Shown piece by piece: positions 8,559 through 16,467 of a stretch of 64,000 bases of DNA (positions are counted from its first letter, which is position 1; each line of letters opens with the position of its first letter). The position numbers and the translations under genes are program-made. Below the pieces are notes generated by a model. That model did no database searches. It was not told the origin of the DNA and saw only the letters and a list, made by a program, of their open reading frames with translations. The DNA lies in contig JAKFWA010000067.1 of assembly GCA_021732995.1 (NCBI GenBank), forward strand, positions 24,728 through 88,727, given 5' to 3'. The stretch is from Planctomycetaceae bacterium. Lineage in GTDB: Bacteria; Planctomycetota; Planctomycetia; Planctomycetales; Planctomycetaceae.

Positions 8559-8844
8559 ACCAACTTCTCAATTCAGCATCTTCGCTGCGACCGAACCACC
8601 CCCCAAGCGGAAACACCCTCGTTTGCCGCAGGTCTTGCCTCCAGAGATCCACTCACCGGGCGAATTTGTCTGACGATTCGCGAACAGCATCCAACATCAA
8701 CCAGCGTAAACGAGACCGAACAAATCCCTCCCGACGACGGGCATCTTGATGGTTTGCCGCCAACCGGTGAACAGCGGCTAGCCTAACGCGCTTTTCAAGC
8801 CATCTTTGAGCAGGTGATTCTGCGTTCTGTACTCGGGGTCTGAA

Positions 8845-11166
8845 TTGTCGCTTCGTCAAAAGATTACGCTCTCGCTTGCCGCGATGTGCGCCCTGTTCGC
8901 AGGTGTGACCTGCCTCGTTGCCGAGTTCGTCGTGCTCCCCAGCTTCGCCGAACTTGAGCAAGAGGAAGGTCAACGCGACCTCGTGCGCTGCACGGGAGCT
9001 ATTCAGAGCGAACTTGAGTTCATCGGCAATCAGGCGTCCGACTGGGGCGCCTGGGACGAAGCCTATGAGTACGTCATCGATCGCAATCAGAAGTTCGTCG
9101 ATGCGAACTTCACTCCGGAAGTTTTTGGCAACCTGCGGATCAACTTCATCTGCTTCGTTACTCAGAAAGGCGAAATCGCCTTCGAAGCCCTGCGTGACGA
9201 AGCCGAATTAACCGAGATCGACGCTCCAGACATCTTTCGCTTTGTCCGTAGGAACTGGCGCTCAATTGCAAACTTCAATTCTATCGACGGCGCCAGCTCG
9301 GGCCTCGTGATGACCAGCGTCGGACCGATGCTGCTCTCATCCCGCCCGATCATGACGTCCAAACGGGAACTGCCTCTGCGCGGCGCGATCGTAATGGGGC
9401 GTTTGCTGGACAAAGACCTGCTGGCTGAGTTCTCAAAACGCACCGCCATCCAGATTCAAAGCTGGCCGGCGAACAGTGCTGATCTCGGGCCGCACGAGCA
9501 ACGAGCCCTGCAGCGGCTGATCTCCGGCGAGCAGAGTATCATCGAGCCATACGACAGCCAGGTGTTGCACGCCTACACGCTGCTGGATGATATCAACGGC
9601 GACTCCGGCTTGCTGGTGCGTTTGCAATGCAATCGTTCGCTGATGCAGGCGGGCAGCCGGATCGCATCGCTGGGCATGTTCTCCAATCTGGCGGGTGGCT
9701 TCTTCATTCTGCTGATGACCGGTCTGATTCTTCAGCAACTCGTGATTCGACCGCTGGTGAAGGTCACTCGTTATGCCGAGTACGTCGGTGTTGGCGATGC
9801 GACTCCCGCCGTGCTGGATGTTGTTCAGAGCGATGAGATTGGAAAACTCGCCAATGAACTGCGGGCGATGGTGCAACGACTGGGCGAATCGCGCAGCAAA
9901 CTCAGCGCGGCTTGCGAGCAGGCCCAAGCGGCGAATCGGGCCAAGTCCGACTTCCTGGCGAACATGAGTCACGAGATCCGGACTCCGATGACCGCCATTC
10001 TCGGCTATTCCAGCATCCTTTATGAAGACGGCATTCACGACCTGCCGCGTGAGATCTTGCGTGAGGCTATCGATTCCATTCATCGCAACGGCGAGCACCT
10101 GCTCGGCGTCATCAACGATATTCTCGACCTGTCCAAGCTTGAGTCTGGGAACCTCACCGTTGAACCAACGGCGATCAATCCGACTCAGGTCGTGAACGAA
10201 GTGGTTGCGTCACTGAGTGACCGTGCCCTGGCGGGCCACATCAGCCTGTCGGTCTCGATTCAATCGAACGTGCCGCAGTCGATCGTCAGCGATCCCAACC
10301 GCCTGCGCCAGATTCTGATGAACCTGGTGGGCAACGCGATCAAGTTCACAGAACGTGGATCGGTGGTCGTTCGTATCTCCCTCAATACATCCCAGACCAA
10401 CAACCCCCAGCTGCAGATCGAAGTGGTGGATACCGGCATCGGCATCCGCCAAGAGCAGTTGCCGCAGTTGTTCGCGCCCTTTGCTCAAGCCGATTCGTCA
10501 ATGACGCGACGCTTCGGAGGCACGGGGCTCGGACTAACCATCTCACGCGAGCTGACGCATCTACTCAACGGAGAAATCTTAGTGGAGTCTCAGTTCGGTG
10601 TTGGCAGTACCTTCACCGTTCGTATTCCCGCGCCGCTGCCGCAGCAACAATCCGCCGCGCCCCGGCCAGTTGACGTTTCCACCGCGCCGCCCGTTCCCGC
10701 GACTCTCACAGACGAAGTTACCCGATTGAACACGCCTGCTCCGCGAGCCCTCGATCAGATTCGTGTGCTGCTCGTTGAAGACTGTGTCATCAATCAGAAG
10801 CTGATCGTCCATCTGCTTACGAAGGCGGGTGCGACAGTCACCGTTGTCAACGATGGACTGCAGGCAGTGGAACGGCTGTGTGTTGACTCCGACGCCAACC
10901 GCGAACTGCTTAGCTCCCCACCGTTTGATCTGGTGCTTACGGACCTGCAGATGCCCCGGATGGACGGCTACACCGCGACGCGGCTGTTGAAGACGAAGGG
11001 CCTGGCGATTCCCGTTATCGCGCTGTCCGCATCGTCGCTGACGGATGAACTTAAGCACCACGAAGCGGCCATCTGGGACGACAGTATCTCGAAGCCGATC
11101 AACCGCGCGGAACTCATTCAGACCTGCGTGCGGCATGCCTCGCTATCGCTGGCCGCCCACGCGTAA
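8845..11166 (+). CDS. Hybrid sensor histidine kinase with CHASE4-like sensor and receiver domain
   Basis: A 773-residue membrane kinase. Domains in order are: a membrane helix (about 5-27); an extracytoplasmic CHASE4-like domain (QASDWGAWDEAYEYV is its typical opening motif); a second helix (about 277-300); HAMP; HisKA with the phospho-accepting His376 in NMSHEIRTPM; HATPase with N box (RLRQILMNLVGNAIKFT), DTGIGI and GGTGLGL; a Pro-rich linker; and a receiver domain from about 639 with acceptor Asp700 in LVLTDLQMPRMDG. It should sense an outside signal and pass phosphate internally to its receiver; no output regulator lies adjacent. The start is TTG at 8845, with GGGG about 6 bases upstream and an in-frame stop at 8815. 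It is divergent from the secretion operon. Confidence 0.92.
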   Translation: MSLRQKITLSLAAMCALFAGVTCLVAEFVVLPSFAELEQEEGQRDLVRCTGAIQSELEFIGNQASDWGAWDEAYEYVIDRNQKFVDANFTPEVFGNLRINFICFVTQKGEIAFEALRDEAELTEIDAPDIFRFVRRNWRSIANFNSIDGASSGLVMTSVGPMLLSSRPIMTSKRELPLRGAIVMGRLLDKDLLAEFSKRTAIQIQSWPANSADLGPHEQRALQRLISGEQSIIEPYDSQVLHAYTLLDDINGDSGLLVRLQCNRSLMQAGSRIASLGMFSNLAGGFFILLMTGLILQQLVIRPLVKVTRYAEYVGVGDATPAVLDVVQSDEIGKLANELRAMVQRLGESRSKLSAACEQAQAANRAKSDFLANMSHEIRTPMTAILGYSSILYEDGIHDLPREILREAIDSIHRNGEHLLGVINDILDLSKLESGNLTVEPTAINPTQVVNEVVASLSDRALAGHISLSVSIQSNVPQSIVSDPNRLRQILMNLVGNAIKFTERGSVVVRISLNTSQTNNPQLQIEVVDTGIGIRQEQLPQLFAPFAQADSSMTRRFGGTGLGLTISRELTHLLNGEILVESQFGVGSTFTVRIPAPLPQQQSAAPRPVDVSTAPPVPATLTDEVTRLNTPAPRALDQIRVLLVEDCVINQKLIVHLLTKAGATVTVVNDGLQAVERLCVDSDANRELLSSPPFDLVLTDLQMPRMDGYTATRLLKTKGLAIPVIALSASSLTDELKHHEAAIWDDSISKPINRAELIQTCVRHASLSLAAHA

Positions 11167-11257
11167 GAGTTGATCAATCCGGATGCGAAGGTTCCTCAAG
11201 CCCGACACTCTTGCCTGCCTCAGTTACTACTGCCGCCGGACATTTCTCCAGCGATCG

Positions 11258-12292
11258 CTACTCACGCCGCAGCTCAGGCGGCTGCCAGTCGGGATCGGGC
11301 GAGTTCACTCGATTCATCAGGTTCACAATCTCGCGAGTCAGTTCCGGAAGCCCCTTGCCGGTCACTGCTGAGAGCTTCAGCACTGGAAGCCCAGTTTCAG
11401 CAGCCAGCTTGTCAGCGACTTCATCCGCGTTGGGCAGTTCGCACTTGGTGACAACGATCAGTTCAGGCCGAGTTGCCAGCGTCTCGTTGTAGAGCCGCAG
11501 CTCTTCGCGGATCGAATGATAGTTGTGAACCGGGTCGGTCTCGTCCTGCGGTTCTGGCTCCACGAGGTGCAGAAACACTTTCGTGCGTTCCACGTGCTTC
11601 AAGAAGTCGTGCCCCAGCCCAACTCCCGCGTGAGCTCCCTCGATCAGCCCTGGAATGTCCGCGATCACAAACGCCTGATCGAAGCCCAGGCGGAACATGC
11701 CGAGGTTTGGGTACTTCGTCGTGAACGGGTACGACGCAATTTCCGGTGTCGCTCTGGTCAGGCGGCTGAGCAGAGTAGACTTGCCGGCATTCGGCTTGCC
11801 GATGAGACCAACGTCGGCGATCACCTTCAGTTCGAGCCGCACCTTGCGTTCAGTCCCCGGACCACCGCGTTCATGCTCGCGCGGAGCCCGGTTCACGGAC
11901 GACAAGAATCGAAAATTGCCGCGACCGCCCTTGCCGCCACGGACCACCTGCAGACGTTCGCCGTGCTCACTGAGATCGCGCAGCAGGTTGCCTCGGTCGG
12001 CGTCGTAGACCAGTGTGCCGCGCGGGACCATCACGATCACATCCTTGCCGCGAGCCCCGGTCATCCGCTTGCCCATGCCGTGCTCACCGCGGCCGGCTTC
12101 CTGGTGGTTGCAACCGATCAAGTGAGCCAGATTCGTGAGGTTTTCCGTCGCCTCCAGAATGACCTTGCCGCCGTTACCGCCATCACCGCCATCCGGCCCG
12201 CCGCGCGGTACGTGAGCCTCCTTACGAAAGCTCATGCAACCGTTACCGCCATCGCCACCACGGCAGATCAGCGTGATCTCATCCACAAACAT
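11258..12292 (-). CDS. obgE: GTPase Obg/CgtA
   Basis: A 344-residue Obg-family GTPase. The N-terminal Obg fold (1-158) carries the glycine-rich loops (CRGGDGGNGCMSFRKEA, GGPDGGDGGNGGKV). The G domain follows, with P-loop GKPNAGKST (165-173), switch residues around SYPFTTKYPN, DIPG (212-215), and a TKCE-type G4 motif in VVTKCELPN. There is no C-terminal OCT extension, so this is the short form common outside Firmicutes. The family acts in 50S ribosome maturation and stringent or growth control. The gene stands alone on the minus strand, convergent with the histidine kinase and divergent from the esterase gene, with 135 bases upstream for its promoter. Confidence 0.96.
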   Translation of the reverse strand: MFVDEITLICRGGDGGNGCMSFRKEAHVPRGGPDGGDGGNGGKVILEATENLTNLAHLIGCNHQEAGRGEHGMGKRMTGARGKDVIVMVPRGTLVYDADRGNLLRDLSEHGERLQVVRGGKGGRGNFRFLSSVNRAPREHERGGPGTERKVRLELKVIADVGLIGKPNAGKSTLLSRLTRATPEIASYPFTTKYPNLGMFRLGFDQAFVIADIPGLIEGAHAGVGLGHDFLKHVERTKVFLHLVEPEPQDETDPVHNYHSIREELRLYNETLATRPELIVVTKCELPNADEVADKLAAETGLPVLKLSAVTGKGLPELTREIVNLMNRVNSPDPDWQPPELRRE

Positions 12293-12427
12293 GACTCAAC
12301 ACTCCACTCAGCAAATCCGCGAAAAGGGGGCGGAGAATAGCCAAGTTCGACCGCGAAACGTAGGCTCGCGGTTACCGAGCGCTGCGGTGCTGAAATTCCA
12401 CTTCCCAATCGGCGAAACGGAGGCGTT

Positions 12428-13504
12428 ATGCGACTGCTGCCCGCGTGGTTGATGGTGTTGGGCCTGAGTTCCCTCGTGCAGGCTGCCGACCCCGTGCCTG
12501 CGTACCCCGAACATCAGGATTTGAGTTACGTCCTCAAGGCTGACGGACAGAAGCAACCCATCAAGACCACTGCCGACTGGGAGCAACGTCGCCAGCACAT
12601 TCTGGCTCACATGCAGACCGTAATGGGGCCGCTGCCGCGTCCGGAAAAGCCCGTGTCGCTGAATGCCCGCGCGTCGAGCGTCGTCAAACTGGAGAACGGT
12701 CTGACGCGCAAGCACGTCATCTACCACACCGACGATGCCGAACGCGAAGTGCGAGCTTACCTCTTCGAACCCGAACACAAGCCCGACGAGCGACTGCCCG
12801 CCATCCTTTGCCTGCATCAGACCACCAGCCCCGGCAAGGCGGAACCCGCCGGACTGGGCGGCAACACCAACCTGCACTACGCCCTGCACCTGGCTCAACG
12901 CGGCTACATCACACTCGCCCCGGATTACCCGTCATTCGGCGAGTACCGCTACGACTTCCCGGCCAACTCGGGCTACATCAGCGGCTCGATGAAAGCCATC
13001 TACGACAACATTCGAGCTGTCGACTTGCTGCAATCTCTGCCCTTCGTGGACGGCGACCGCATCGGCTGCATCGGCCATTCACTTGGCGGCCACAACACGA
13101 TGTTCACGGCCGCTTTCGAGCCGCGCATCAAGGTGCTGGTCTCCAACTGCGGCTTCACACGCTTCCACAAATACTACGAAGGCAAACTCAAAGGCTGGAC
13201 GAGCCCGCGCTACATGCCCCTGATCAACGACCGCTACGAAAACAACCCGGACAAAGTCCCGTTCGACTTCCCCGAAATCGTCGCCGCCTTCGCCCCACGC
13301 CCCTTCCTGGCGAGTTCCCCCATCCACGACAGCAATTTTGAAGTCTCCGGAGTCAAAGACACCATCGCCGCCGCCAAACCCGTCTACCGCCTCTACGGAG
13401 CCGAAGACCACTTGCAAGCCAACTACCCCGACTGCGCCCACGATTTTCCAGAACCCGTCCGGAACGTGGCCTACGAATTCTTCGATAAGCACTTGAAAAA
13501 GTAA
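12428..13504 (+). CDS. Secreted alpha/beta hydrolase (dienelactone hydrolase/acetyl-xylan-esterase-like)
   Basis: A 358-residue hydrolase with a Sec signal peptide (MRLLPAWLMVLGLSSLVQAA). The alpha/beta-hydrolase core shows LPAILCLHQT (oxyanion strand) and the nucleophile elbow GHSLGGHN with Ser218. An acid lies near the C-terminus in YGAEDH, and the likely catalytic His is in CAHDFPEP (about residue 341). Planctomycete relatives are annotated as prolyl oligopeptidase, dienelactone hydrolase or acetyl-xylan-esterase family, and the natural substrate is not known. The ATG at 12428 is preceded by GGAGG with ideal spacing. It is divergent from obg. A repeat-rich region begins a few bases after its stop. 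Confidence 0.88.
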   Translation: MRLLPAWLMVLGLSSLVQAADPVPAYPEHQDLSYVLKADGQKQPIKTTADWEQRRQHILAHMQTVMGPLPRPEKPVSLNARASSVVKLENGLTRKHVIYHTDDAEREVRAYLFEPEHKPDERLPAILCLHQTTSPGKAEPAGLGGNTNLHYALHLAQRGYITLAPDYPSFGEYRYDFPANSGYISGSMKAIYDNIRAVDLLQSLPFVDGDRIGCIGHSLGGHNTMFTAAFEPRIKVLVSNCGFTRFHKYYEGKLKGWTSPRYMPLINDRYENNPDKVPFDFPEIVAAFAPRPFLASSPIHDSNFEVSGVKDTIAAAKPVYRLYGAEDHLQANYPDCAHDFPEPVRNVAYEFFDKHLKK

Positions 13505-13512
13505 GAGTGAAG

Positions 13513-13615
13513 GTTGTGGCCGGTCTCCGACCGAGCCACACAATGACCGCAGGTCTCCCAAACGAAACCCGAGACCGCCGGTTCACGAATTGAGGCTCGG
13601 TCAGGAGGTCACAAC
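13513..13615. repeat. Short terminal-inverted-repeat (MITE-like) element
   Basis: An element of about 103 bp has matching ends: it starts GTTGTG and ends CACAAC. Further in, GACCGAGCC (13529-13537) is matched by GGCTCGGTC (13594-13602). Smaller hairpins lie inside: GTGGC-CGGTC pairing with GACCG-GCCAC, and GGTCTC pairing with GAGACC around a CCAAACGAAACC core. There is no coding potential. It starts nine bases after the esterase stop. The structure fits a non-autonomous mobile repeat, but no transposase or target duplication was identified. Confidence 0.6.
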
Positions 13616-13622
13616 GGTGCCC

Positions 13623-13655
13623 TTCTCGTTACCTGATTCTACTTGATAACGAGAA
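13623..13655. repeat. CTCGTTA palindromic repeat, copy 1
   Basis: TTCTCGTTA and TAACGAGAA form a perfect 9-bp inverted repeat around a 15-base centre. The same TCGTTA/TAACGA palindrome with a CCAAG/CTTGG extension recurs at 13751-13780 and 14398-14424. Confidence 0.55.
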
Positions 13656-13750
13656 AGGCGACCGAATGAACTTCCTCTGGCTGCGCTACTCCGGCAGCCC
13701 GAATGCGGGCAATTGGAGCTATCCAGCCGCGAGAAACCGCATTCACCCCA

Positions 13751-13780
13751 CTCGTTACCAAGCATGACTTTGGCAACGAG
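13751..13780. repeat. CTCGTTACCAAG palindromic repeat, copy 2
   Basis: CTCGTTACCAAG pairs with CTTTGGCAACGAG (one mismatch, one bulged base) around a CATGA centre. The ATG in that centre is the first in-frame ATG of the SMI1/KNR4 gene, so the repeat abuts or supplies that gene's start. Confidence 0.55.
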
Positions 13781-14273
13781 AAACTCGAGCGAGGTAGCAG
13801 ATACGGTGGATACAATCTCGGACCCAATTGACGAATTTAAACGCCAGTTTAGAGCTGCAATTCTGGATGTGGGAATTGAGCCGTCCGAGATCAAAGGCAC
13901 CGCGGAAGCCGATATCGCGGCGTTGGAATCGCAATTCAACCAACGATTTCCCGCCGCCTATCGCGCGTGGTTACTCACAGCAGGGATGGGTGCCGGTCGC
14001 TTATGGAAGGACTACAACTGGACGCTTCTGGATCTGCCCAGAGTACGTGAATCGTATGACTTTTTCTGCAAGTCGATCAATCGTGAGACCGGACCAACCG
14101 AAATCCCAGTGCTGGCCTACATCGGCGAGCAATTCTTGACGATCCCTCAAGGAGACGATCCCAATCCTCCCGTCAGCAGAATCGGCTATGACGAACCAAT
14201 TTCTCAGCCCCTTGGAAAATCGTTCTCTCAGCTGGTGCTCGATCTTATCAACTCTTGGCGCGGCATTCGTTAG
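13764..14273 (+). CDS. SMI1/KNR4 (SUKH) family protein
   Basis: A protein of about 169 residues with the SMI1/KNR4 fold. An acidic helix (EADIAALESQFNQRFPAAYRAWLL) is followed by G-W and a hydrophobic core (NWTLLDLPRVRESYDFF). A closing segment, VSRIGYDEPISQPLGKSFSQLV, matches the family's usual C-terminal pattern. In bacteria these proteins are often immunity proteins to contact-dependent or polymorphic toxins, but no toxin gene is next to it. The start is uncertain. ATG 13764 lies inside a dispersed palindrome, while GTG 13806 has GAGG 11 bases upstream and would give 155 residues. The gene stands alone between repeat clusters, which suggests past mobility. Confidence 0.75.
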   Translation: MTLATRNSSEVADTVDTISDPIDEFKRQFRAAILDVGIEPSEIKGTAEADIAALESQFNQRFPAAYRAWLLTAGMGAGRLWKDYNWTLLDLPRVRESYDFFCKSINRETGPTEIPVLAYIGEQFLTIPQGDDPNPPVSRIGYDEPISQPLGKSFSQLVLDLINSWRGIR

Positions 14274-14374
14274 AAACGCAGCCATAAGAGATCGCGCCTG
14301 AATGGTCCCGAATTCCGCTTTAGCGCACTCCGCTGGAAGCTCCACTTAACGCAATCATGCCGATCCGACGAACA

Positions 14375-14424
14375 GGAAGCAGAGCTTCCGAATGCGTGTT
14401 GCCAAGTCGGAGCTTGGTAACGAG
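14375..14424. repeat. Composite palindromic repeat, copy 3
   Basis: Two hairpins lie side by side. GGAAGC-AGA-GCTTCC (14375-14389) is followed by GTTGCCAAG (14398-14406) pairing with CTTGGTAAC (14413-14421) around TCGGAG, with GAG after it. The second hairpin belongs to the same family as the repeats at 13623 and 13751. It lies between the SMI1/KNR4 gene and the convergent haemolysin III-type gene. Confidence 0.55.
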
Positions 14425-14457
14425 AAGAACGGGCACAGGTGTGTTTCTGCATATTCG

Positions 14458-15096
14458 TTAATTCCTAGTTGCGTAAACAATCACGCCCACAAAATGGGCC
14501 ATGCTTCCTGCCACGACGAGTGCGTGCCAGAGTGCATGGAAGTAGCGGACCCGCCGGTCCAGAGCGAGAAAGATCGCGCCGGTCGAATAGAGCGCACCCC
14601 CAGTGATAATCCAGAACAGCATGTCAAGCGGCGCGCGACGATGCAGTTCCGGCAGTGCGATGATGGGCAGCCAACCCATAATGCCGTAAGGGATCTTCGC
14701 GATTCCGGACAAATTACGCTGAAGGATGACGAACACGATTCCGGCGAAAGCGAGCAGCCACATGGCCCACAACAGCACCCACCACCAGCCGTGATTCAGA
14801 AAGATCACCGCAAACGGGGTGAACGAACCAGCAATCAGCAAGAAGATGCAGGCTTGATCCAGCGTGCGGAACATGCGCCGCAGACGCAGATCATGAAAAG
14901 TGTGAGACAACGTCGAAGCGGTATACAGCAGAATCAATGTTGCGCAATACACCCCGCAGGCGATGATGGTCCTGGTGTGATGTCCTGGAATAACCAGCCG
15001 CATCAGATAAACCGTGGCCACTAGACTCAGCAGCAGGCCGAATCCATGCGTCAGCAAATTGGCCGTTTCATCAACTGGTCGGTTTTCGCTGGTCAT
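14458..15096 (-). CDS. Haemolysin III family (PAQR-type) membrane protein
   Basis: A 212-residue protein with seven hydrophobic segments. It carries the family motifs EETANLLTHG-like (DETANLLTHGFGLLLS), STLSHTF, RTLDQACIFLLIAGSFTPF and a closing HALWHALVVAGSMAHF. The conserved Ser, His and Asp residues (SHTFHD, LDQACIF, HALWH) match the metal site proposed for PAQR/HlyIII proteins, which includes possible hydrolase activity. The bacterial function is poorly known, and the name does not imply haemolysis here. ATG at 15096 is chosen; an in-frame GTG lies at 15126. It follows the LTxxQ-like secreted protein on the same strand by 93 bases and may be co-transcribed with it. Confidence 0.9.
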   Translation of the reverse strand: MTSENRPVDETANLLTHGFGLLLSLVATVYLMRLVIPGHHTRTIIACGVYCATLILLYTASTLSHTFHDLRLRRMFRTLDQACIFLLIAGSFTPFAVIFLNHGWWWVLLWAMWLLAFAGIVFVILQRNLSGIAKIPYGIMGWLPIIALPELHRRAPLDMLFWIITGGALYSTGAIFLALDRRVRYFHALWHALVVAGSMAHFVGVIVYATRN

Positions 15097-15189
15097 GGCC
15101 CGACTCACGCAGGGTGGCACAGCCACAGGAAGTTGCCGGACATTCGTCGCGGATCGAAAATGGGAAGGTCAATCGCCGCCTGCGTTCAA

Positions 15190-16251
15190 TCATCGCCCGT
15201 AGGGTTCGGCACTGTAGAGTACGCACTCCGAAGATATGAACCGGATACTGGCTGACCGTGCGGCGGAAGATCCAGCTCGATCTGTTCCTGCGATTGTGAG
15301 CAACTCACCCGACTTAGCGTCCCAGAGTCGTATCTCGTGATCGCTCTTGATGCCGGGCACCGAGCTGCCGACTGTTATGATGAAGCGCCGATTGGGGCTG
15401 CGGGCGGCGGCCAGGATGCGATCGGTCTCGTGATGCCAAATGACGTGAGCCAGTGGCTCGCCGAATTCTGGTCCCACTCGAACCATCGAATTCAAGCCAT
15501 TGATCGGAGTCAGCTTGAGATGAGCTGTCGGAGCACGCAGTTCGTTATTCTTCGCCATCGCCGCCTGCCCGGACTTCGTACTACCAAAAATGTCGTACTG
15601 CGATCGTCCCAGTAATACCATGCTTGTCTCGCGCGGTGCATCCTTTTTGGGTAGAAACTTGAGCTGCTCCGCATTCAGCAGTTCGAGGCTCGCGTTGAAT
15701 ACTCGCTCGCGCTGCTTCTGAAGTCGCTCGTCGGGATCTCCCTCGCCAGTCAGCCAGTCTTCCGTCGCCTGCAGTAGCAACGCACTCAATTGAGCACGCT
15801 GATCGGCAGACAATTTCAATGGGCTAAGGTCTCCCGGCCAGAGCAACGCCGCAAATGAACGCCGTGTTTCGAACTTCAATCGTCCAGCAACGGCAACGGG
15901 CTTCAAGGCTCCCAGACGGTCAAGTTGCTCAGCCGTCAGCAGTGACTTGAGTTCCGTTTCGATACGCACGCGGGTCTCGTTGATCGATTTCTCGATGCGT
16001 TCCCGTTCGCGAGTCCCTTCAGCGTCCTGACCGCCGAGCGGGTATCCGCTGGCTGCACTTCTCATCGCGGATTGAAATCCGCGCACCCGCAGCGTCACCC
16101 GCGCGCGTTGCTCGTCGGTCAGTTTGACTTCGTCGGCCACCCAGGGCCGGACCAGAGACAAATAAGATTCGTCGGCGCTCGCGGTCCCGCATAGCAGCCA
16201 GTAGCCCGCTAGATAGCTCCACAACCGAAGCCGGACAATAAGCCGAAACAT
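15190..16251 (-). CDS. Secreted protein with LTxxQ-like motifs and a partial WD-type end
   Basis: A 353-residue protein with a signal peptide (LWSYLAGYWLLCGTASA). The helical first half has four L(T/S/N)xxQ-like motifs: KLTDEQRARV, LLTAEQLDRL, KLSADQRAQL and LLNAEQLKFL. These recall periplasmic Spy/CpxP-like or planctomycete repeat proteins, though the match is to a short motif only. The C-terminal 90 residues look like one and a half blades of a WD40 propeller (EIRLWDAKSGELLTIAG, then ASIRFISSECVLYSAEPYGR), ending abruptly. A propeller cannot form from so few blades, so the gene may be truncated at its 3' end. The function is unknown. Confidence 0.7.
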   Translation of the reverse strand: MFRLIVRLRLWSYLAGYWLLCGTASADESYLSLVRPWVADEVKLTDEQRARVTLRVRGFQSAMRSAASGYPLGGQDAEGTRERERIEKSINETRVRIETELKSLLTAEQLDRLGALKPVAVAGRLKFETRRSFAALLWPGDLSPLKLSADQRAQLSALLLQATEDWLTGEGDPDERLQKQRERVFNASLELLNAEQLKFLPKKDAPRETSMVLLGRSQYDIFGSTKSGQAAMAKNNELRAPTAHLKLTPINGLNSMVRVGPEFGEPLAHVIWHHETDRILAAARSPNRRFIITVGSSVPGIKSDHEIRLWDAKSGELLTIAGTDRAGSSAARSASIRFISSECVLYSAEPYGR

Positions 16252-16467
16252 CTGCTGCTCCTCCCAGTTGAAACGCTCGCGGGGTCGCGACTAACGGGTC
16301 AGCCGTTCGATCAACGACTTTCCCACGATGAATCTCAGATCGATCGTAAACTCCGGCCAACGATGTTCGATTCTCAGGAATGCCTCAAGCCTTCAAGTAC
16401 GAGTGCCCCGATCGCGTAACAGTTGTGTGACTTCAAGCGCCGCTCACGGCCTCAAGTAAGTTGTGGA

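Noticed and set aside
11516..12340. Plus-strand frame of 274 codons across obg
   Set aside because: Antisense to the well-supported Obg gene, with no recognisable motif.
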